From assembly GCF_003149085.1 (NCBI RefSeq), contig NZ_QGDT01000001.1:372001-436000 (forward strand): DNA of 64,000 bases, read 5' to 3'. This DNA is from Dyadobacter jejuensis. GTDB lineage: Bacteria > Bacteroidota > Bacteroidia > Cytophagales > Spirosomataceae. Shown one piece after another: positions 26,809 to 37,835 of this stretch. Below the pieces are notes generated by a model. It saw nothing but the letters and a program-made list of their open reading frames with translations, had not been told where the DNA came from and did not search any database. Within the stretch, counting starts at the first letter, position 1. Each line of letters begins with the position of its first letter. The position numbers were made by a program, and so were the translations under genes.

Positions 26809-29800
26809 TTGGCTACACAAATAATACCCAGAAAAAAATTTGCTAGGATCAATCCCGTTCTGGATTATCCCGATTTGTTAGGAATCCAGGTGCAAGCCTT
26901 CCGCGATTTCTTTAGTTTGGATACATCCGTTGAAGACCGTTCAGGTGAAGGATTGTACAAAGTTTTCGCCGAAAACTTCCCTATTGCTGACTCCCGCGAT
27001 AACTTCGTGTTGGAGTTTATCGATTACTTATTGGAGCCTCCTAAGTACTCTGTAGATGAATCTATCGACAGAGGTCTTACTTATGCCGTGCCCCTAAAAG
27101 CAAAGTTACGGTTGATCTGTAACGATGCCGATCATGAAGAATTCGAAACCATTGAACAAGAGGTGTTCCTAGGGAATATCCCTTACATGACCGAACGGGG
27201 TTCGTTCGTTATCAATGGTGCGGAGCGTGTAATTGTCTCTCAATTGCACCGTTCTCCTGGCGTGTTCTTCTCGATGAGCAAGCATACCAACGGTTCTAAG
27301 CTATATTCTGCAAGAATTATTCCTTTCAAAGGTTCGTGGATCGAATTCTCGACCGATGTGAATAATGTCATGTATGCGTATATCGATCGTAAAAAGAAAT
27401 TCCCTGTTACTACTTTGTTGCGTGCCATTGGTTTTGGTTCCGACAAAGATATTCTGGACCTTTTTGGACTGTCGGAAGAAATTTCGGCTACTCCTTCTAA
27501 CCTTAAAAAGGCCGTCGGCCGCCGATTGGCTGCGAGGGTACTGCGTACCTGGACGGAAGACTTCGTGGATGAAGATACCGGTGAGGTAGTTTCTATTCAG
27601 CGTAATGAAGTGCTTTTGGAAAGAGATTCGACCATCGATCCAGAAGATATCGAGATTATCGTAGAATCGGGCCAGAAGTCTGTCATCCTGCATAAGGAAG
27701 ATATGAACGTGGCCGATTATAATATTATATACAACACGCTACAAAAAGATAGCTCTAACTCCGACAAAGAAGCGGTAGAGCAGATCTACCGTCAGCTGCG
27801 TAATGCGGAAGCTCCCGATGAGCAAACCGCTCGCGACGTCATCCAAAGCTTGTTCTTCAGTGATAAGCGATATGACCTAGGCGACGTGGGCCGGTACCGT
27901 ATCAACAAAAAGTTGGGATCGGATACCAGCCTTGATGTACGCGTATTGACGACTGGCGATATCGTATCGATCGTGAAGTATTTGATCGGACTGATCAACG
28001 CCAAAGCGGTAGTCGATGATATTGACCACTTATCTAACCGTCGGGTACGTACCGTTGGAGAGCAGCTTTACGCCCAGTTTGGCGTAGGTTTAGCGCGTAT
28101 GGCACGTACGATTAAGGAGCGTATGAACGTGCGGGATAATGAAGACTTCAAACCTGTCGATCTGATTAACGCCCGTACTTTGTCGTCGGTTATTAACTCC
28201 TTCTTCGGTACCAACCAGCTTTCTCAGTTCATGGACCAAACCAATCCATTGGCTGAGATCACCCACAAGCGTCGGATGTCGGCACTTGGGCCTGGTGGTC
28301 TTTCCCGTGAAAGAGCCGGTTTCGAGGTTCGTGACGTTCACTACACCCACTACGGGCGCTTGTGTACGATCGAAACTCCGGAAGGTCCTAACATTGGTCT
28401 GATTTCTTCTCTTTGTGTATTTGCAAAGGTGAACGGAATGGGCTTTATCGAAACGCCTTACCGGGTGATCGATGGCAATGGTAAGCTGACCAAGGAGCTT
28501 ATTTATATGACTGCTGAAGAAGAAGATTCCAAATACATCGCTCAGGCTAACGCCTCCGTCGATGAAGAAGGGAACTTTACAGTAGAAAAAATTAAAACCC
28601 GTTTCGAAGGGGACTTTCCGATGGTGGATCCGGCCCAAGCCTCTTATATGGATGTGGCCGCCAACCAGATCGTTTCGGTAGCGGCGTCTTTGATTCCTTT
28701 CCTGGAGCACGATGATGCTAACCGGGCCTTGATGGGATCTAACATGCAGCGCCAAGGTGTTCCTTTGCTTCGTCCTCAGGCACCTATCGTGGGTACTGGT
28801 CTGGAGAAACGAGTGGCTATGGACTCCCGTGCTTTGGTAGTAGCCGAAGGCGATGGCGAAATAGAATACGTGGATGCGACCAAAATCGTAGTTAAATACG
28901 ACCGTACTGATGCCGACCGTCTGGTAAGCTTTATCGACGACAGCGTATCTTACGATCTAGTGAAGTTCCGTCGTACCAACCAGGATACTTGCCTGAACCT
29001 TCAGCCGATGGTGTTGAAAGGACAGAAAGTTAAAAAAGGGGAGGCCCTTTGCCAGGGATATGGTACCGAAGGGGGTGAGCTAGCCTTGGGTCGTAACTTG
29101 CTGGTGGCGTTTATGCCTTGGCAAGGATATAACTTTGAGGATGCTATTGTAATCTCTGAGAAGGTGGTACGCGACGATATCTTTACGTCTATCCACATCG
29201 AAGAGTTCGAACTCGAAGTAAGAGATACCAAACGGGGTGAAGAAGAACTTACCGCGGAGATTCCTAACGTAAGTGAGGAGACTGTAAAAAATCTGGACGA
29301 AAATGGTATCGTTCAAGTAGGTACTGAAATTAAAGAAGGAGATATCCTGATTGGTAAGATTACTCCTAAGGGAGAGTCCGATCCTACTCCTGAGGAGAAG
29401 CTACTTCGTGCCATCTTTGGCGACAAGGCTGGCGACGTGAAGGATGCCTCTAAGAAGGCTCCACCGTCTATGAAGGGCGTCGTTATAGACACCAAGCTCT
29501 TCTCTCGTCCTACCAAAGAAGAACGTGCTAAGCACAAGGATGAGCTACGCCTGTTAATGAAAAAATACAGCCGTGACCTTACCGCCTTGCGTGCCCGGGT
29601 GATCGACAAACTAGTTGAACTCGTGGATGGTATGACCAGCCAGGGTGTCAAACACAAGTTTGGGGATGAGCTTATCAGCCAAGGAATGAAGTTTAACGTG
29701 AGAAATATCTCGGAGAACTTGTTCCCAGCCAACAACCCATACCGCGACGAAAGCCAGTATGCAGTAGCCGAAGAGGTAAACTTGATCGGAGACGTACTTA

Positions 29801-30669
29801 CCGACAATTGGACGGAAGATGCCGGTGTGAATGCACAAGTTTCCTTGGTGTTGAAAAACTATCTCAACGCCCGTAGCGAATTGATGGGACGCTTTAAGCG
29901 CGATCGCTTCGCCCTGGAAGTAGGAGATGAGCTGCCAGCAGGTATTGTGAAGCTTGCCAAGGTGTATATTGCCAAAAAACGTAAGCTGAAAGTAGGGGAT
30001 AAAATGGCGGGTCGCCACGGTAACAAAGGGGTAGTAGCTCGTATCGTTCGCGACGAAGACATGCCATTCCTTGAAGACGGTACGCCGGTAAATATCGTGC
30101 TTAACCCACTAGGGGTACCTTCTCGTATGAACATCGGTCAGATCTACGAAACTATTTTGGCCTGGGCAGGTCTAAAACTAGGCCGTCGCTATGCGACTCC
30201 TATCTTTGACGGAGCCACAGAAGCCGAGGTAGCCGCTGAGCTTGCCGAAGCCGGATTGCCAGAATGGGGACGTACCTATCTATACAATGGTTTGACTGGG
30301 GAGCAATTTGACCAGCCAGTAACTGTAGGTCTCATGTATATGATGAAACTAGGTCACTTGGTCGACGATAAAATGCACGCCCGTTCTATTGGACCGTACT
30401 CGCTCATTACGCAACAGCCGTTGGGTGGTAAGGCGCAGTTTGGTGGACAGCGTTTTGGAGAAATGGAAGTGTGGGCACTCGAAGCTTTCGGTGCATCCCA
30501 TATCCTTCAGGAGATCCTTACCGTTAAGTCTGATGATGTAGTTGGCCGTGCCAAAGCATATGAAGCGATCGTGAAGGGAGAGAACCTTCCGAAACCCAAT
30601 ATTCCGGAGTCATTCAACGTACTGGTTCACGAGCTTCGTGGATTAGCATTGGAGATTACGCTGGACTAA
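26809..30669 (+). CDS. rpoB: DNA-directed RNA polymerase subunit beta
   Basis: 1286 aa. The frame opens after a stop at 26788-26790 and the only plausible start before conserved sequence is the TTG at 26809, so rpoB uses a rare start codon, probably meaningful for its expression. The rifampicin region reads [20 protein letters not shown]...[11 protein letters not shown], the sensitive type. The C-terminal [20 protein letters not shown] segment is intact. Confidence 0.97.
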   Translation: MATQIIPRKKFARINPVLDYPDLLGIQVQAFRDFFSLDTSVEDRSGEGLYKVFAENFPIADSRDNFVLEFIDYLLEPPKYSVDESIDRGLTYAVPLKAKLRLICNDADHEEFETIEQEVFLGNIPYMTERGSFVINGAERVIVSQLHRSPGVFFSMSKHTNGSKLYSARIIPFKGSWIEFSTDVNNVMYAYIDRKKKFPVTTLLRAIGFGSDKDILDLFGLSEEISATPSNLKKAVGRRLAARVLRTWTEDFVDEDTGEVVSIQRNEVLLERDSTIDPEDIEIIVESGQKSVILHKEDMNVADYNIIYNTLQKDSSNSDKEAVEQIYRQLRNAEAPDEQTARDVIQSLFFSDKRYDLGDVGRYRINKKLGSDTSLDVRVLTTGDIVSIVKYLIGLINAKAVVDDIDHLSNRRVRTVGEQLYAQFGVGLARMARTIKERMNVRDNEDFKPVDLINARTLSSVINSFFGTNQLSQFMDQTNPLAEITHKRRMSALGPGGLSRERAGFEVRDVHYTHYGRLCTIETPEGPNIGLISSLCVFAKVNGMGFIETPYRVIDGNGKLTKELIYMTAEEEDSKYIAQANASVDEEGNFTVEKIKTRFEGDFPMVDPAQASYMDVAANQIVSVAASLIPFLEHDDANRALMGSNMQRQGVPLLRPQAPIVGTGLEKRVAMDSRALVVAEGDGEIEYVDATKIVVKYDRTDADRLVSFIDDSVSYDLVKFRRTNQDTCLNLQPMVLKGQKVKKGEALCQGYGTEGGELALGRNLLVAFMPWQGYNFEDAIVISEKVVRDDIFTSIHIEEFELEVRDTKRGEEELTAEIPNVSEETVKNLDENGIVQVGTEIKEGDILIGKITPKGESDPTPEEKLLRAIFGDKAGDVKDASKKAPPSMKGVVIDTKLFSRPTKEERAKHKDELRLLMKKYSRDLTALRARVIDKLVELVDGMTSQGVKHKFGDELISQGMKFNVRNISENLFPANNPYRDESQYAVAEEVNLIGDVLTDNWTEDAGVNAQVSLVLKNYLNARSELMGRFKRDRFALEVGDELPAGIVKLAKVYIAKKRKLKVGDKMAGRHGNKGVVARIVRDEDMPFLEDGTPVNIVLNPLGVPSRMNIGQIYETILAWAGLKLGRRYATPIFDGATEAEVAAELAEAGLPEWGRTYLYNGLTGEQFDQPVTVGLMYMMKLGHLVDDKMHARSIGPYSLITQQPLGGKAQFGGQRFGEMEVWALEAFGASHILQEILTVKSDDVVGRAKAYEAIVKGENLPKPNIPESFNVLVHELRGLALEITLD

Positions 30670-30679
30670 TTTTTAGTCG

Positions 30680-30697
30680 TGGCGCCGAAAGGCGCCA
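30680..30697 (+). repeat. GAAA-tetraloop hairpin between rpoB and rpoC
   Basis: TGGCGCC (30680-30686), GAAA, GGCGCCA (30691-30697). A 7-bp GC-rich stem closed by a GNRA tetraloop 50 nt before rpoC, with no T-run. It may be an RNase or tertiary-contact site, or affect rpoC translation. Confidence 0.5.
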
Positions 30698-30747
30698 GAA
30701 ATGAAATACAGATTGAGTTTCGACTAACAGACAAACGACTTTTTATT

Positions 30748-33700
30748 ATGTCTTTCAAAAAGAACAAAAAATTAAATAGTGATTTTTCCAGAATGACCAT
30801 CAGTCTGGCCTCACCAGAGTCTATCCTTGAGAGCTCTTTTGGTGAAGTGACCCAGCCTGAAACCATCAACTACCGTACCTACAAGCCGGAAATGGGTGGG
30901 TTATTCTGCGAACGGATATTCGGTCCTGTAAAGGATTGGGAATGTCATTGCGGAAAATATAAGCGTATTCGCTATAAAGGCATTATCTGCGACCGTTGTG
31001 GAGTAGAAGTGACCGAGAAGAAGGTACGTCGTGAGCGCATGGGCCATATTGAACTGGTGGTTCCTGTAGCACATATCTGGTACTTCCGTAGCTTACCTAA
31101 TAAGATTGGTTACCTACTGGGATTATCGACCAAGAAATTGGACCAGATTATCTATTATGAGCGGTATGCCGTAGTACAGGCGGGAGTGAAAGAAGAAGAT
31201 GGCGTGGGCTATCTGGACTTCCTTACTGAAGACGAATACCTGGATATCGTAGATAAGCTTCCCCGCGAAAATCAGATGCTGCCCGACACCGACCCTAGCA
31301 AGTTTATTGCTAAGATGGGAGCCGATGCTTTGGAGATGCTTCTGAACCGGATTAACTTGGACGAGCTGTCGTATCAGCTACGTCACCAAGCCGCTACCGA
31401 TACTTCTCAGCAGCGTAAGGCAGAGGCCTTGAAGCGCCTGAAAGTGGTAGAAGCCTTCCGGGATGCGAACACCCGTATCGAAAACCGTCCCGAATGGATG
31501 GTGATACGCATGGTGCCCGTTATACCGCCAGAACTTCGCCCATTGGTGCCTCTGGATGGTGGACGTTTCGCTACTTCCGATTTGAATGATTTGTATCGTC
31601 GGGTAATTATCCGTAACAATCGTTTGAAGCGTCTGATCGAAATCAAAGCGCCAGAAGTGATCCTTCGTAACGAGAAAAGGATGTTGCAGGAAGCTGTGGA
31701 TTCCCTTTTCGACAACAGCCGTAAGGTGAATGCAGTGCGGTCTGAAGGTAACCGTGCCTTGAAATCTCTTTCCGATATGTTGAAAGGTAAGCAAGGACGT
31801 TTCCGTCAGAACTTACTTGGTAAGCGTGTCGATTATTCGGGTCGTTCGGTTATTGTGGTTGGTCCTGAGCTAAAACTACACGAGTGTGGTTTGCCTAAGG
31901 ATATGGCTGCAGAGCTTTTCAAACCTTTTATTATTCGTAAGCTTATTGAGCGGGGAATCGTAAAAACGGTGAAATCGGCCAAAAAGATCGTAGACCGTAA
32001 GGATCCTGTGATTTGGGATATCTTGGAAAACGTGTTGAAAGGGCACCCTGTGTTGCTCAACCGGGCTCCTACACTTCACCGTCTGGGTATTCAGGCTTTC
32101 CAGCCTAAGCTGATAGAAGGTAAGGCGATCCAGTTGCACCCCTTGGTATGTACGGCATTCAACGCTGACTTTGATGGTGACCAGATGGCCGTTCACGTGC
32201 CGCTAGGTCAGGAAGCCGTTTTGGAAGCCTCGATGTTGATGCTCTCGTCGCATAATATTCTTAACCCTGCCAACGGAGCGCCTATTACGGTACCTTCCCA
32301 AGACATGGTGTTGGGGCTTTATTATGTAACCAAAGGCCGTGTGAGTACTCCGGAATATCCGATTATGGGTGAAGGGAAAATATTCTATGGTCCCGATGAA
32401 GTCATTATCGCCATTAATGAAGGCAAGCTTTCGAAGCACGCCAACATCAAATGTAAACTAAGAGTCCGTAATGATGACGGTACTTTCGCAGATAAAATTA
32501 TTGATACCGTGGCCGGACGTATCCTGTTCAATCAGGCCGTTCCTGAGTCAGTAGGGTATATCAACGAGTTGTTGACCAAAAAGAAACTTCAACAAATCAT
32601 TGGCCATGTATTTAAGATGGCTGGGGTGGCTCGTTGTGCGCAGTTCCTCGATGAAATCAAAGAACTTGGTTTCCAAATGGCCTTTAAAGGTGGTTTGTCT
32701 ATGGGATTGAACGACGTAATGGTTCCCGATGAAAAAGAGAAACTTATTGAGCAAGCGAAACTAGACGTAGAAAATGTCTGGAGCAACTACTTGATGGGTC
32801 TTATCACCGAGAACGAACGATATAACCAGGTTATTGATATCTGGACGCGGGTCAACTCTCGTATTACCGAGACCTTGATGAAGCAACTAGAGACCGATCA
32901 GGGTGGATTTAACTCCATCTATATGATGATGCACTCCGGTGCTCGTGGTTCTCGTGAGCAGATCCGCCAGCTAGGTGGAATGAGGGGTCTTATGGCTAAG
33001 CCGCAAAAGAACATTGCTGGTGGTGCTGGAGAGATCATCGAAAACCCTATTCTTTCTAACTTTAAAGAAGGGCTCGATGTATTGGAGTACTTTATCTCTA
33101 CCCACGGTGCGCGGAAAGGTCTGGCAGATACCGCCTTGAAAACGGCCGATGCAGGTTACCTAACCCGTCGTTTGCACGATGTGGCTCAGGATGTGGTGGT
33201 AGTGGAAACCGATTGCGAAACCCTTCGTGGGATTCAGATCGCCGCCTTGAAGGACAACGAAGACATTGTAGAACCACTGTCTGAGCGTATTTTGGGCCGG
33301 GTAAGTGTTCATGATATCTACGATCCTTTGTCCAACGAACTAATCGTAGCTTCGGGCGGGGAGATCACCGAGGAGATCGCCAATTATATAGACGAGACCA
33401 GCATCGAGACCGTAGAAATACGTTCGGTACTGACTTGTGAAACTCGTAATGGAGTATGTGCCAAGTGTTATGGACGCAGCCTTGCTTCGGGCCAGATGGT
33501 CAACATTGGAGAGTCTGTTGGGGTTATCGCCTCTCAGTCGATCGGTGAGCCAGGTACACAGCTTACCCTTCGTACTTTCCACGTCGGTGGTACGGCCTCC
33601 AACATCTCTGTAGATGCCAATATCAAGTCGAAATTCGACGGGATGGTGCAGTTCGAGGATTTGAGGATGGTGAAGTCTGTCAATCAAGAAGGCGATGACG

Positions 33701-35070
33701 TTACAGTAGTAATGGGTCGTTCGGGTGAGGTGAAGATCGTTCATCCGGAAACCAAGCAACTCTTGATCAGCAATAACGTACCTTATGGTGCGCAGTTATT
33801 GGTAAAAGAAGGGGAGTTGGTATCCAAAGGACAAGAACTATGTACCTGGGATCCCTATCACGCAGTTATCCTTTCCGAATTTACCGGAGCGGTATCTTTC
33901 GATGCCATCGAAGAAGGTATTACTTATCGGGAAGAATTTGATGAGCAGACAGGCTTCCAGGAGTCGGTGATCATCGAAACTCGTGATAAAACCAAGAACC
34001 CGGCCATCGTTGTGACGGGTAAGAGTACCCTTCTGAAGGATCAGACCGAAAAAGGTTATAACCTTCCGGTAGGAGCACGTTTGGTAGTGAAGAGTGGTAC
34101 TTCCGTTAAGGCTGGTCAACCACTTGCCAAGATACCTCGTGTGGTAGGAAAGACCCGCGATATTACTGGGGGTCTGCCGAGGGTAACCGAGCTTTTCGAA
34201 GCCCGTAACCCTTCTAACCCTGCTACAGTAACCGAAATTGATGGTGTAGTATCGTATGGTGGTGTAAAAAGAGGTAATCGGGAGATTCATATAGAATCCA
34301 AAGATGGTACTCAACGCCGCTACATGGTAGCGCTTTCGAAACATATCCTGGTTCAGGATGGTGACTTCGTAAGGGCTGGAGATCCACTTTCTGATGGAGC
34401 CATTACCCCTGCCGATATCCTTTCTATCAAAGGGCCAACAGCCGTTCAGGAGTATTTGGTAAACGAGATTCAAGAAGTATACCGTCTGCAAGGGGTGAAA
34501 ATTAACGATAAGCACATCGAGTGTATCGTTCGCCAAATGATGCAGAAGGTAGAGATCTTGGATGCCGGTGATACCAACTTCCTAGAGATGCAGCCAGTAG
34601 ACCGCGTTGTTTTCCGTGAGGAAAATGATAAGATTATCGATATGAAGGTAGTGGAAGATGCTGGAGATTCAGAGACGCTGAAACCTGGTATGATCATCAC
34701 GGTGCGTCGCCTAAGAGATGAAAACTCGAGCCTGAAACGCCGCGATATGAAACTCGTGGTTGCCCGGGATGCCCAAGCCGCTGTGGCTAAGCCCACCTTG
34801 ATGGGGATTACTCAGGCATCGCTTGGTACCGAAAGTTTCGTTTCTGCTGCTTCTTTCCAGGAGACTACTAAAGTACTGAGTGAAGCCGCCGTAAGGGGTA
34901 AACGCGATGAATTGAAAGGATTGAAAGAGAACGTGATCGTAGGTCACTTGATCCCTGCCGGAACGGGTATGCGTAAATACGTAAACCTAATGGTGGGCTC
35001 TAAAGAGGAGTTCGATGCCTTGACAGAATCGAGGGAAAAGCAAGCACGCAAAAAACGTGAGATAGCGTAA
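30748..35070 (+). CDS. rpoC: DNA-directed RNA polymerase subunit beta'
   Basis: 1440 aa from the ATG at 30748 ([13 protein letters not shown]). A longer frame from 30679 would start inside the GAAA hairpin and add 23 residues without support. The N-terminal zinc finger has C66, C68, C81 and C84. The catalytic NADFDGDQM begins at residue 472 with Asp 474, 476 and 478 holding the Mg. It closes the transcription operon and is followed by a strong terminator. Confidence 0.97.
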   Translation: MSFKKNKKLNSDFSRMTISLASPESILESSFGEVTQPETINYRTYKPEMGGLFCERIFGPVKDWECHCGKYKRIRYKGIICDRCGVEVTEKKVRRERMGHIELVVPVAHIWYFRSLPNKIGYLLGLSTKKLDQIIYYERYAVVQAGVKEEDGVGYLDFLTEDEYLDIVDKLPRENQMLPDTDPSKFIAKMGADALEMLLNRINLDELSYQLRHQAATDTSQQRKAEALKRLKVVEAFRDANTRIENRPEWMVIRMVPVIPPELRPLVPLDGGRFATSDLNDLYRRVIIRNNRLKRLIEIKAPEVILRNEKRMLQEAVDSLFDNSRKVNAVRSEGNRALKSLSDMLKGKQGRFRQNLLGKRVDYSGRSVIVVGPELKLHECGLPKDMAAELFKPFIIRKLIERGIVKTVKSAKKIVDRKDPVIWDILENVLKGHPVLLNRAPTLHRLGIQAFQPKLIEGKAIQLHPLVCTAFNADFDGDQMAVHVPLGQEAVLEASMLMLSSHNILNPANGAPITVPSQDMVLGLYYVTKGRVSTPEYPIMGEGKIFYGPDEVIIAINEGKLSKHANIKCKLRVRNDDGTFADKIIDTVAGRILFNQAVPESVGYINELLTKKKLQQIIGHVFKMAGVARCAQFLDEIKELGFQMAFKGGLSMGLNDVMVPDEKEKLIEQAKLDVENVWSNYLMGLITENERYNQVIDIWTRVNSRITETLMKQLETDQGGFNSIYMMMHSGARGSREQIRQLGGMRGLMAKPQKNIAGGAGEIIENPILSNFKEGLDVLEYFISTHGARKGLADTALKTADAGYLTRRLHDVAQDVVVVETDCETLRGIQIAALKDNEDIVEPLSERILGRVSVHDIYDPLSNELIVASGGEITEEIANYIDETSIETVEIRSVLTCETRNGVCAKCYGRSLASGQMVNIGESVGVIASQSIGEPGTQLTLRTFHVGGTASNISVDANIKSKFDGMVQFEDLRMVKSVNQEGDDVTVVMGRSGEVKIVHPETKQLLISNNVPYGAQLLVKEGELVSKGQELCTWDPYHAVILSEFTGAVSFDAIEEGITYREEFDEQTGFQESVIIETRDKTKNPAIVVTGKSTLLKDQTEKGYNLPVGARLVVKSGTSVKAGQPLAKIPRVVGKTRDITGGLPRVTELFEARNPSNPATVTEIDGVVSYGGVKRGNREIHIESKDGTQRRYMVALSKHILVQDGDFVRAGDPLSDGAITPADILSIKGPTAVQEYLVNEIQEVYRLQGVKINDKHIECIVRQMMQKVEILDAGDTNFLEMQPVDRVVFREENDKIIDMKVVEDAGDSETLKPGMIITVRRLRDENSSLKRRDMKLVVARDAQAAVAKPTLMGITQASLGTESFVSAASFQETTKVLSEAAVRGKRDELKGLKENVIVGHLIPAGTGMRKYVNLMVGSKEEFDALTESREKQARKKREIA

Positions 35071-35091
35071 CCAAAGCGATTGATATAAACG

Positions 35092-35126
35092 AAAAATGCC
35101 GGCCCCCATCAGGGTCGGCATTTTTT
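35092..35126 (+). terminator. Terminator after rpoC
   Basis: AAAAATGCCG (35092-35101) with CGGCATTTTT (35116-35125) plus four inner pairs, loop of 6 nt, ending in six T. The A-run on the 5' side also allows function on the other strand. Confidence 0.9.
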
Positions 35127-35267
35127 ATGCCCAAAGCCAGCTGTCGATATTTTGTGCTCTTGATGACTGGTTAGGTATTTATTGTTAAATTTATGCCGAG
35201 CAATCTTAATCAAAGGAGGAAGAAACGGAAGATATTCCGTTTTGGTAGGCCCCAAACCTATAAACAA

Positions 35268-35597
35268 ATGCAAGAATCAGAAAAGGAAAACGAACAGCAG
35301 ATCAATGTGGAGCTTTCCGAAGAAATGGCTGAAGGAGTATATTCTAACTTGGCCATGATCGCCCATTCGAGTAGTGAATTCATTCTGGACTTTATCCGTC
35401 TGATGCCCGGTGTTCCCAGGGCTAAGGTGAAGGCTCGGGTGATTCTTACTCCCGAACATGCCAAACGACTTATAGCCGCTCTGAAGGACAATATTGACAA
35501 ATATGAGGACCAATATGGCCCTATTCAGAATTCCCAGGATGCCGATCATCAGTTCAACTTCCCGATTAGTTTCGGAGGGCCTGGTGGAGAAGCATAA
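35268..35597 (+). CDS. DUF3467 family protein
   Basis: 109 aa from the ATG at 35268 (MQESEKENEQQINVEL), the usual family length. An upstream in-frame ATG at 35193 would add 25 very basic residues (NQRRKKRKIFRFGR) and cannot be excluded. The core YSNLAMIAHSSSEFILDFIRLMPG...KARVILTPEHAKRLIAAL is typical of DUF3467, a small conserved Bacteroidota/Chlorobi family of unknown function often found next to rpoC. Confidence 0.88.
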   Translation: MQESEKENEQQINVELSEEMAEGVYSNLAMIAHSSSEFILDFIRLMPGVPRAKVKARVILTPEHAKRLIAALKDNIDKYEDQYGPIQNSQDADHQFNFPISFGGPGGEA

Positions 35598-35621
35598 GCT
35601 AGGATAGGTAACTATAAAAAG

Positions 35622-35663
35622 AAAGGGTCAACTGGTCGGCCTATGCCGCTCAGTCAACCCTTT
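35622..35663. terminator. Weak bidirectional hairpin between the DUF3467 gene and murA
   Basis: AAAGGGT near 35622 pairs with ACCCTTT near 35657 as the outer 7 bp of an imperfect stem with inner mismatches. The AAA/TTT flanks and the convergent genes suggest a two-way terminator of moderate strength. Confidence 0.4.
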
Positions 35664-35683
35664 ACTATGCCTTAGCAATATGG

Positions 35684-36991
35684 CTACAACCGTATAATTT
35701 CGGCTCCTATAGCATTTAGGCGGGTGTCAATGTATTGATATCCGCGGTCAATCTGCTCGATATTATCGATGATGCTGACGCCCTTGGCCGACATGGCCGC
35801 AATAAGCAAGGCTACCCCCGCACGAATGTCGGGAGAAGTCATCCGTATACCCCTAAGCTGCGTTTCGCGGTTATGCCCAATCACGGTGGCCCTATGCGGG
35901 TCGCAAAGAATAATCTGTGCGCCCATTTCTATTAACTTGTCCACAAAGAATAACCGACTTTCAAACATTTTTTGATGGATCAGTACCGTTCCTTGGGCCT
36001 GGATCGCCGTTACCAAAACAATACTGAGCAGGTCGGGCGTAAACCCTGGCCAGGGAGCATCTGCTACCGATAGGGTAGAGCCATCCAGGTAGTTTTCGAT
36101 GCGGTAATGTTCCTGAGCTGGGATAAAGATATCGTCATTCCGAAACTCCATTTGGATACCTAGTCTTTTGAAAACATCGGGTATGATGCCCAGTTCAGCA
36201 ATCCTACAATCTTTAATCGTGATTTCTGATTGGGTCATGGCGGCAAGGCCAATAAAGCTACCAATTTCAATCATATCGGGTAAGATGGTATGTTCGGTGC
36301 CTTTCAGCGCCGTTACCCCTTCTATCCGTAGCAAATTGGAGGCAATACCGGTGATTTTGGCCCCCATCCGGTTGAGCATCTTAGCCAATTGTTGTAGATA
36401 AGGCTCGCAAGCGGCATTGTATATGGTAGTTTCCCCTTCGGCCATCACCGCAGCCATCAATATATTGGCAGTTCCGGTTACCGAAGCTTCATCCAATAAC
36501 ATAAAGGTACCTTTCAGATTGTCGGCATCGACCTTGTAAAACCCACCATCTTCTCGATCATAGCTAAAGGTGGCTCCTAGCTTCTCGAAGCCCAGGAAAT
36601 GAGTGTCCATCTTACGGCGGCCAATTTTGTCGCCTCCTGGCCGTGGAATACGCCCTTTACGGAACCTGGCGAGCATAGGCCCTAGCAACATCACCGACCC
36701 CCTTAAGGCTGCGGCTTTTACACGGTATTCTTCCGTCTCCAGATAGTCTAGATGGATATCGTCGGCCTGAAATTGGATCGATGAAGGAGTCAACCTTTTT
36801 ATCTTAACCCCTAGGTCGCCTAATAAATGGATGAGCTGATTGACATCCCGGATATCTGGGATATTATGTATGGTAACCACCTCGGGGGTAAGCATTACAG
36901 CACAGAGGATCTGTAATGCCTCGTTTTTTGCTCCCTGGGGTATTATTTCTCCTTTGAGACGTTGATCTCCAGTGATTTTGAAAGACGCCAT
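35684..36991 (-). CDS. murA: UDP-N-acetylglucosamine 1-carboxyvinyltransferase, Asp-type active site
   Basis: First committed step of peptidoglycan synthesis, transferring enolpyruvate from PEP to UDP-GlcNAc. The 435-aa protein has the family start GEIIPQGAKNEALQIL. The mobile catalytic loop reads RPGGDKIGRR, with Asp at residue 121 (codon 36629-36631) where most MurA have the Cys alkylated by fosfomycin. The same Cys-to-Asp change is known in mycobacterial and chlamydial MurA and gives fosfomycin resistance with activity retained. It follows the DUF4290 gene on the same strand. Confidence 0.95.
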   Translation of the reverse strand: MASFKITGDQRLKGEIIPQGAKNEALQILCAVMLTPEVVTIHNIPDIRDVNQLIHLLGDLGVKIKRLTPSSIQFQADDIHLDYLETEEYRVKAAALRGSVMLLGPMLARFRKGRIPRPGGDKIGRRKMDTHFLGFEKLGATFSYDREDGGFYKVDADNLKGTFMLLDEASVTGTANILMAAVMAEGETTIYNAACEPYLQQLAKMLNRMGAKITGIASNLLRIEGVTALKGTEHTILPDMIEIGSFIGLAAMTQSEITIKDCRIAELGIIPDVFKRLGIQMEFRNDDIFIPAQEHYRIENYLDGSTLSVADAPWPGFTPDLLSIVLVTAIQAQGTVLIHQKMFESRLFFVDKLIEMGAQIILCDPHRATVIGHNRETQLRGIRMTSPDIRAGVALLIAAMSAKGVSIIDNIEQIDRGYQYIDTRLNAIGAEIIRL

Positions 36992-37053
36992 GATAATGTT
37001 AAGCGAAATGAATAAGTATGAAGAACGAGATATATGGGTGGTGTGGAACGTAC

Positions 37054-37088
37054 CAACAACATCTTCTCAAAACGATCGGATGTTGTTG
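37054..37088 (-). repeat. 10-bp perfect hairpin between the DUF4290 gene and murA
   Basis: CAACAACATC (37054-37063) and GATGTTGTTG (37079-37088) pair perfectly around a 15-nt loop. No T-run follows on either strand, so it is not a standard terminator. It may be a partial stop or an mRNA stability element between the two genes. Confidence 0.5.
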
Positions 37089-37104
37089 CTAACCCTTACA
37101 TGCA

Positions 37105-37785
37105 TTACATGCTTGTTTTTTTGCGGTTCCGGTTATTTTTGTATTTGTTATTGGGCCGGTTTCGGTTCTGCTGGCCTTGAGACCCGTGGCGCTCCTGATT
37201 GGGTGCCCTAAAGTTGGTTTGGTTGGCTCTGTTGCGTTCATGAACATTGGTGTTCCTGTCCTTAGGAGTCGACTCCACAGGGCCTTTGGTTTTGATATGC
37301 TCGATTTCTTCCGCCAACTTCCCCTTCGCAAGTCTTTCTAATTGCCCAATAATCACGTGATCTTCTGGGTTATCTTTGTTCCAAGTATTGAAAAAGGAAC
37401 GCATCAAGCGAAAAATATAGGAAACAAAAGCGAGCCTATCTTCGGGGTCCTCTACCTGAATGGCCTTCTCTAACAGCAAATCGATATTTCTTCCGTAATG
37501 GCGGAAAGAAAGATTATGCTGATTGTAGCCTACAGTAAGGGGTTTCTTGCCCAGTAATTCTTTGGATGGTGGGGGATAGGGACTGTCTACGTCCAGTTCA
37601 AAGCCCGACATGATGTACAAGTCGTCCCATAGCTTATTGGTATAGTCTTGGTTATCCCTCATGTTCGGATGGATTTGACGCATGAGTTCCACCAAGATAT
37701 GCGCGTATAAGGTGCGTTTGGCCCGATCTTCCATTCTTACGATCTGATCGGCTAGCTTTTGTACGTTACTACCGTATTCTTTCAA
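37105..37785 (-). CDS. DUF4290 family protein
   Basis: 226 aa from a TTG start at 37785, just before the conserved KEYGSNVQKLADQI segment. The frame stays open upstream into the neighbouring gene, but that extension is the neighbour's coding sequence in another frame. The core with IHPNMRDNQDYTNKLWDDLYIMSGFELDVDSPYPPP is typical of DUF4290, a Bacteroidota family of unknown function. The C-terminal 45 residues are rich in Asn, Arg and Gln and probably disordered or RNA-binding. The gene is regularly found upstream of murA. Confidence 0.82.
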   Translation of the reverse strand: MKEYGSNVQKLADQIVRMEDRAKRTLYAHILVELMRQIHPNMRDNQDYTNKLWDDLYIMSGFELDVDSPYPPPSKELLGKKPLTVGYNQHNLSFRHYGRNIDLLLEKAIQVEDPEDRLAFVSYIFRLMRSFFNTWNKDNPEDHVIIGQLERLAKGKLAEEIEHIKTKGPVESTPKDRNTNVHERNRANQTNFRAPNQERHGSQGQQNRNRPNNKYKNNRNRKKTSM

Positions 37786-37808
37786 GGAAATTTTGTTTAA
37801 AGACTTTA

Positions 37809-37816
37809 CAAAAATA
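37809..37816 (-). promoter_or_regulatory. -7 promoter element before DUF4290-murA
   Basis: Minus strand TATTTTTG, a full TAnnTTTG match, 24 nt before the TTG start. It supports the short form of the DUF4290 protein and a separate promoter for this pair. No clear -33 box. Confidence 0.5.
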
Positions 37817-37835
37817 AGAAGTTTTGATGAAACTT

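Noticed and set aside
28090..28755. 221-codon minus-strand frame opposite rpoB
   Set aside because: Antisense shadow within conserved rpoB sequence.
30679..30747. N-terminal extension of RpoC
   Set aside because: The first codons fall inside the GAAA hairpin and the added residues have no family support.
33838..34536. 232-codon minus-strand frame opposite rpoC
   Set aside because: Antisense shadow of a highly conserved gene with no domain of its own.
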